Assembly: GCA_027625915.1 (NCBI GenBank)
Contig: JANTQA010000023.1
Location: 1,674,001-1,738,000 of the forward strand
Reading direction: 5' to 3'
From: Anaeramoeba flamelloides
Lineage: Eukaryota; Metamonada; Anaeramoebidae
Length of the DNA: 64,000 nucleotides
Part shown: positions 58,421 through 64,000 of the stretch, piece after piece
Numbering within the stretch: the first letter of the stretch is position 1
Layout of the letters: every line of letters begins with the position of its first letter
The notes under the pieces: generated by a model
The model's input: the letters and a program-made list of their open reading frames with translations, nothing else
Told to the model about the DNA's origin: nothing
Database searches by the model: none
Program-made: the position numbers and the translations under genes

Positions 58421-61400
58421 TGCAAAAATTACTTAGCGCATCATTTTACATTTAGGTTCTTCTGTTTTATTTTATAGTTTTTTTTTTTTTTGGGGGGGGG
58501 TAAATAAAATACTATTATTTTTATATTTTTTGCCCTACATTGTCTTACCATTAATGTTGGTTGTACAAATTGAAAAAATCGAGATTTATAATTATTTTGA
58601 AATTTTTTACAAGTTCTAACTCTTTTGAGTAAATTTTAAGGTTTAAAATCCCTAAAAATGGACAAGATATTATTTTAATTCATAATTGATGACTTGTTAT
58701 TTTATTTCTTATCTGATCGAACCTGGACTTATTTTGGGTTTCGATGGTGGTTTAATTGTGTTTAAAGAATAAAATTAATTGTGTTTTTTCCCAACATTCA
58801 AATTGATAAAAGTAAGCATCATAGGTTAGAGGGTTAGATATGAAAAAAATATGGGTTGTGGATTGTCAATTGAAATTGAAAATTAGATTTGGTTGTAATT
58901 CGAGGTTTTTAAATATTTATACCTTTTTTTCAAATTCCAGTGAAAGGGAAATAAATATTTCAATTTGTAAAAAAAAATCATAATTCATTGTTAAATATCC
59001 TCCAACTTATTAGTCTTAGAGTCTTCAATTTGGATTTTGGAATAAAAAAAAAAGGAATTAAAAAAAATTGCCTTATTTTAAGCACTATAACAATTCATAC
59101 CCAAAGTTCAAGATCGATCAATTAAGAACCAAAAAAACAAGTTACCAATGACACAAGATATTTTTTTGTCGTTTCAGGGAGACTAATCTTTTTGACAGGT
59201 TTTTGTTAGTTAAGGGGTGAGCTCCTACCAAGGAGAAAGCCAAGATCAAAGTGTATTGTTATTGAATATAAATTGCATCTGTGCTTCGTGATATAAAAGT
59301 CTCTAAAAAATTTCAAAGTCAAGTAGTAATATTTATTGATCTCTTTAATTAAAAATGATTTGTGTAATAGTAAAAAATTCAACAATTTCAGAAAAAAATA
59401 TGTCTATTATCACAAATTTAAAGGTTGAATTATCAATATTCAGATTCCAAAGTTACAAAATATCTTTCAAAAATTTGTGGTTAAATATAGATTAGTTGCT
59501 ACAACATTCAATTTTTTTGAAAAATTAAATAATTAATCAATATATTTTTTTGACCAATTATTTCGGGAATATTGAAATATATATTGATGTTACAAATAAT
59601 TTTATCAAAAGCAAACAAAGTTGATCGGTCTCTGGGTTTTTATGTTGATGATTATTGAGTTAATCTTTGAAATTAAAAATTTTTAAAAATAGTTACTTTT
59701 CGAAGTTATAAAGATGAAATATTAAATAGTATCATACTTTTTAGTTTCAGTTTCAATTTTTAAATTGAGAAAAAAGAATCAAAAATTTTTTTTTAATTGT
59801 GATCCTTAGTAAAAAATCCAAGAATTTAATGTACAATATGATTTATAATAGATTTTTTAGAGTAATTTGAGTCATGATACACTAATACCATTTACACCCA
59901 ATTATAACATACTTTGATTATAGAGAAACACAGGGTGATACCAATCCCTTAAATATGAGAAAATTCAAGGCGATTGTCTTGTGTTTAATTCTACATTGTT
60001 TCTTAGATTTAGATTTGTTAGTAAACACGGGATAAAAGATATTATTAATTATAAAATAAATTGAACTTCATTTTCAATCATCTGTTCTAAAAAAAAAAAA
60101 ATCAGCTTTTCTAAAAAAATAAATAAAACAGTCAGCTCTATATTTAAGGTGCAAAATTTCAACAAACTTTAAAGTACTTAAAAAAAATCTCAAATTAAAG
60201 CATATTTTTAAAAATTTTATATACAAACTATTTTACTAGAATCCGAATTTTGTGCTATAATTTGAGATTTTTTAATAGTTCCTTAATTTTCGTTTATAGT
60301 TTGTGTGTTATAAGTTGAAATTACGTAACAAAACTGAAAGAATTAAGGAAATATTCAAAATGTGCAATTAGGAGGAAGTTGGGTGCTGGTGATTCAGGTT
60401 TAGTTCATAAAGAGTTTAATTTTATCTGTTTTTTAAACTTATTATTTACTGATATTAAAAAAAGAAAGTTGTAAAAACTTTCACTTCTTGTTCCGATTTT
60501 TCTTTTTTTTTTACACATAGAGTTTGTCAAAGGAGTGATTCTGTAATTTGTGTGAACTCTCAACTTATTTAATTGACAACTTTTTTATACTGTCAATACA
60601 TTGGTATATATTGGGTAAAATAAAAATCCTTTAGGAATGGAATAGTTCAAAATTGAATCTAAAATAATCTCCAAAAATTTTATTCCTTTTTTGATTCAAA
60701 AATTCTGAAAACCAAAAAAAAAATTTAAATAATTTATTTTTCAAAAAATAGTATAGGCTCTCAAAAGATATCAAGTAAGTAACTAGAAATCAAAAATAAT
60801 ATCTTTTTCTTTGATAGAATCTGTTTGACCAGAAAAATAAAAAATAAGTAAAAGAAACAAAAACTTTTTTCTCTTTTATTTTTCAAATTTCCATAAGGAA
60901 GCCAGATTATATATCACAAAATATCATTAATTCATTGACTATTTCAAGATCTTTGTGTATTTAAATCAATAATCAATACAAAATTTTGGAACTTGAAATA
61001 ACAATTTTTCAGGTATAAAATGAACTAATAGGAATTCAAAATTGTTAGAATTGTCTCAATACGTTTAAGGTTCTCGAGTAATCTCAAACCAAAGAAAAAA
61101 TCAGTTTGATCTTGTAATAAATACATATTTGTTCTTTTGAAGAAGAAATAAAATCTGTTGGTCAAAGGATGGTTTTAATTGATTCTAAAAATTGGAAAAG
61201 CATGGTTAGTCAACACAATTAACCTGTTTATTAATTTCAAATTGCAATTGTATGAATAATATAATTGACTTATATGGAATTCAAGCTCTATTTCAGACAT
61301 TTTTCGAAAATCAAACCTGTATTTTTTCTTGTTTTCGTTTCTAGTCAAATTGTTTTTTTTATCTTGATGGTCTATAAAATATAACACATTCCAAATCTTA

Positions 61401-62744
61401 TAATTGTCATCAAGAAAATCTCAAAAAGTCAAAATTCCTTATTTTTTGTCTATCTGAAATTATATACTCATCAAGCCTAAAGATTCAGAGTTCACCTCTT
61501 TATAAACTTTTTTTTTTAGTTTTTTTAAAAAATTCCTGAATTTCCCAAGACTATTTTTCAGATTTTATATTTCCTTTTGGCAACTCAAAAACCTTACTAC
61601 TTTCCCATTGACATTGATTTTTAGGAAATTCGATCATCTTTCTTGGAATAGATCAGTTTTAATTTTCACAAATTTGATACTTTACAAGACTTTTTGGTCA
61701 AGAGAGAAAGGTTTCTCAGCATCTTAAAAATCTTATTTATGATTTTTAAAAAAAAAAAAAAAAAATACAATTCAGAGACTCAACTTTTTTCCATTCTCTA
61801 ATCCCAAAATTTGTTTTCCTCAATTTCAAAAAATTATACTTGTAATTGAACATTTTCGAAAAACTTTTTAATTGATTATTTTGAAAATTGTACCATTTGC
61901 AATTTGAGTGAATTATTCTGTTTGAATTACCTTATCCTTTTGTTATGGAACAACCCAAACCGTCAAAAAATAAGAGATTCGATCAAACGACCTTTTGTTG
62001 TCGTATTTATCTCAAAATTAATTCGTTTTTTTTTTTACTTTTTTCAAAAAAAAAAGCAATTTTTTGCAATTTGTCTTATAGCAAATAAAGAAAAAAAATT
62101 TTTTAGATAAATTAAAACAGTTCACCTCATGTCACTAAGATCTAAAACATTGCCTTTTCTTTTCTTTCGACTAATTCAAAAAAATATTCCTTTTCACAGA
62201 ATGATATTTTTGAGTTTTGCAAGTAATTTTTTGCAAATAAAAAAATACTTTTGTTTAGATACAACCAAGATTTGAATCAATTGACCATACCCACTCCTAA
62301 CCAAATTCTGTTATTTAAATACTGACTAGTTTTGAAAATATTTTTTAAACGACAAAATATCAGCCTAAAAAAAAGCACACACATGATGAGGGATGTAAAC
62401 TAATAGCTAGTTAGTTGTTCGAAATTTGATCAGACATAACTTGACCTAATTTTTTTTTTTAATTTTTCGAAAAAGAAAAAAATTGGACATGTACTTTTTT
62501 CGTTCAATAAAAAGCATTCTGGAAAAGGACTTAATACCGTGTCGTATTTTTATTCTATTTCCTTCTGAAAAAAAAGTGAAAATGTGTTTTCAAATTTGAA
62601 GTAACATTTTTTAAAAAAAAAAGTAAACTATCTTTTGACTATAAACGAGCCCACTACAAAATAAGGCTTTTGACGACAAACCTAAAAATGAAAATAAAAT
62701 AGTTTATATTTTTATTTTTTGTTTTTTATTTATATCATCATCGA
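58421..62744. other. Long intergenic region, nothing recognised
   Basis: More than 4 kb with no supported gene or RNA. Notable only is a T run followed by nine or ten G at about 58477-58500. The minus-strand frame at 61175-61387 has no recognisable domain or splice context. Confidence 0.45.
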
Positions 62745-62819
62745 ATGCTTTCAAATTTCACACTTAAAAAACAAAACAAATTTAAAGTAAACACACAACA
62801 AAGCACATACCAACCACAG

Positions 62820-62918
62820 ATGGAAAACAAACTCTTAGTCGAACAATTTAGTACCACAACAAATACTTCGGTTAGTGATGCTTCGCATTATTTGTCTGCA
62901 GCAGGATGGGATTTTAAA
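62820..62918 (+). CDS. First exon of a UBA-domain protein, possibly p47/Shp1-like
   Basis: The ATG at 62820 opens 33 codons ending at a GTAAAC donor, phase 0. The peptide (MENKLLVEQFSTTTNTSVSD, then ASHYLSAAGWDFK) has the helix-1/helix-2 pattern of a UBA domain. The closing AGWD, about 30 residues from the N-terminus, is typical of p47 (NSFL1C)/Shp1 and related UBX-type p97 adaptors. An in-frame ATG at 62745 would add 25 residues; I prefer 62820 because family members start just before the UBA helix. No following exon can be placed confidently: candidate acceptors at 63371 and 63606 lead to early stops. The gene probably continues beyond the window. Confidence 0.6.
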
Positions 62919-64000
62919 GTAAACTTTCAGATTTCTTTTTTTTTTAATACACCTCTCAGCCACACCCTTTGTTGGATCAAGACAAGCCCCATTTTTTTTT
63001 TTTTTTTTTTTTTTTTTATTATCTATTTCTTTTTGTTTTTTAAAATTTAGTTCTCCCAACCCAAAATACATTTTTGTTTTTCCAAAAAAAATTATTTTGT
63101 GAGAATGAGTGGTTTTAAAAATCTAAAACTGATTTGGTTTTCTTGTCTTTTGGTCAACCAATTTTCAATTAATGAAAAAACTGTGTGAAAATTAAATTTA
63201 AATTTTTTTCCCTTTTTAATGAATTTTGTACAAAGACAACACCCAACAAAATTACAAACCATGTGAATTTTTGGAAGATTGAATTTACAAATTAGGAAAA
63301 AATTTATTTTGAATTGAATTTTTTAGATAATTGAGAATTTGTGGAATTGAAAATTACTTTTCTTTTTTTAGATTTAACATTTTGGGCTTGTCAGTGGCGA
63401 ACTTTCACAAAAAAGAACACTTATAAATTTTTAAATTATTTTTCTTTTTTCGATAACGAATAGAAAGCAATAGCAATTTTTGTTTTGGTCACACTTCCTG
63501 AACATCCAATTTCACATCATTCACAAAAAAATCTAACAATTGGTAATATTTTTTTTTTTTTTATTTTATTATTTATATTTTCAATTTAATGTTTTTTCTT
63601 TTTTAGAGAAATATTTTTTATCAAAATAAAAAGCTATTGAACATCCAATAAAATCAAAAAGATTCAACAGAATTTGATTTTCTGTTTATTGAAACTAAAC
63701 CAACTTATCTTACACTCGTTTTAAAAAAAGTGTGTAAAGTTTTTAAAAGGATCGATAAACCAGTTGGTAAACATTTCAGACCAATTTTCATAGATTTTAT
63801 AAAAACTTTTTTGTTCGTGCTGTTGTAAAATGGTTTTCATATTGTGTATATTTTTGTTTTTGTGAAATTGATTATAAGAATTATTTTTTCAAAGAACCAA
63901 TAAATTCTCATAACCAATAAATTCTCATAACCAATAAATTCTCATCACCAAAACACTTTGTTGGCTTTTTAAAAAAAATTATTATTTTGAAAAGAATTAC
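62919..64000. other. Presumed first intron of the UBA gene and unassigned right edge
   Basis: Low-complexity A+T-rich sequence with T runs. Near 63900-63945 the word AACCAATAAATTCTCAT is repeated three times in tandem (about 17 bp period). Nothing else supported. Confidence 0.4.

Noticed and set aside
61175-61387. 70-codon minus-strand frame
   Set aside because: No domain, isolated in a 4 kb region without other coding signals.
1-64000. CRISPR arrays, operons, tRNA or rRNA genes
   Set aside because: Spliced genes and eukaryotic protein families show this is nuclear DNA; no regularly spaced repeats of CRISPR type and no tRNA or rRNA signatures were seen.
1-64000. LTR retrotransposons, endogenous viruses or Polinton-like elements
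   Set aside because: No long terminal direct repeats, integrase, capsid or packaging ATPase motifs were recognised; the mobile DNA seen is Tc1/mariner-like, TTAA-type and foldback MITEs plus one LINE tail.

Overview
The window is very A+T-rich eukaryotic DNA (A+T clearly above three quarters by eye) from a protist with the standard genetic code, GT..AG introns and proteins full of Asn, Lys/Glu, Lys/Asp and Asp/Ser runs. The mix of a giant ubiquitin protease, ankyrin-pseudokinase, Pumilio, cAMP-receptor-like GPCR and a protein with many PH-like folds fits an amoeboid protist. Anaeramoeba-like or amoebozoan-like is my inference; nothing in the window fixes the taxon.

Layout: 1-2.1 kb, a nest of palindromic repeats and a MITE. 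2.1-6.8 kb (- strand), a dispersed GPCR-like gene of which transmembrane segments 1-4 can be read from three phase-compatible exons; its introns hold three mobile-element families. 7-13 kb, repeats with no gene: a 1.2 kb noncoding repeat, a dead Tc1/mariner element and a LINE tail. 14.2-20.7 kb (+), a protein of about 2000 residues built mostly of tandem PH-like modules. 20.7-25.3 kb, intergenic with a second copy of the 1.2 kb repeat and a foldback element. 25.3-34.4 kb (+), a two-exon USP9X/USP24/USP34-type deubiquitinase of 2955 residues. 36.4-40.9 kb (-), an ankyrin plus TKL-like pseudokinase, two exons. 42.6-56.0 kb (-), one Pumilio gene in five exons (960 aa) spread over 13.3 kb, its large introns filled with MITEs. 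56.9-58.4 kb, a third copy of the 1.2 kb repeat. 62.8 kb to the right edge (+), the first exon of a UBA-domain protein, possibly a p47/Shp1-like p97 adaptor.

The genes do not form one pathway, although two or three (USP, UBA-like ankyrin-pseudokinase, p47-like) touch ubiquitin. What unites the window is intron structure. Introns without a recognisable insert are about 0.2-0.3 kb, while the 0.7-5.3 kb introns mostly carry recognisable repeats. Several gene models here, notably Pumilio and the GPCR, only appear when exons several kilobases apart are joined by phase.
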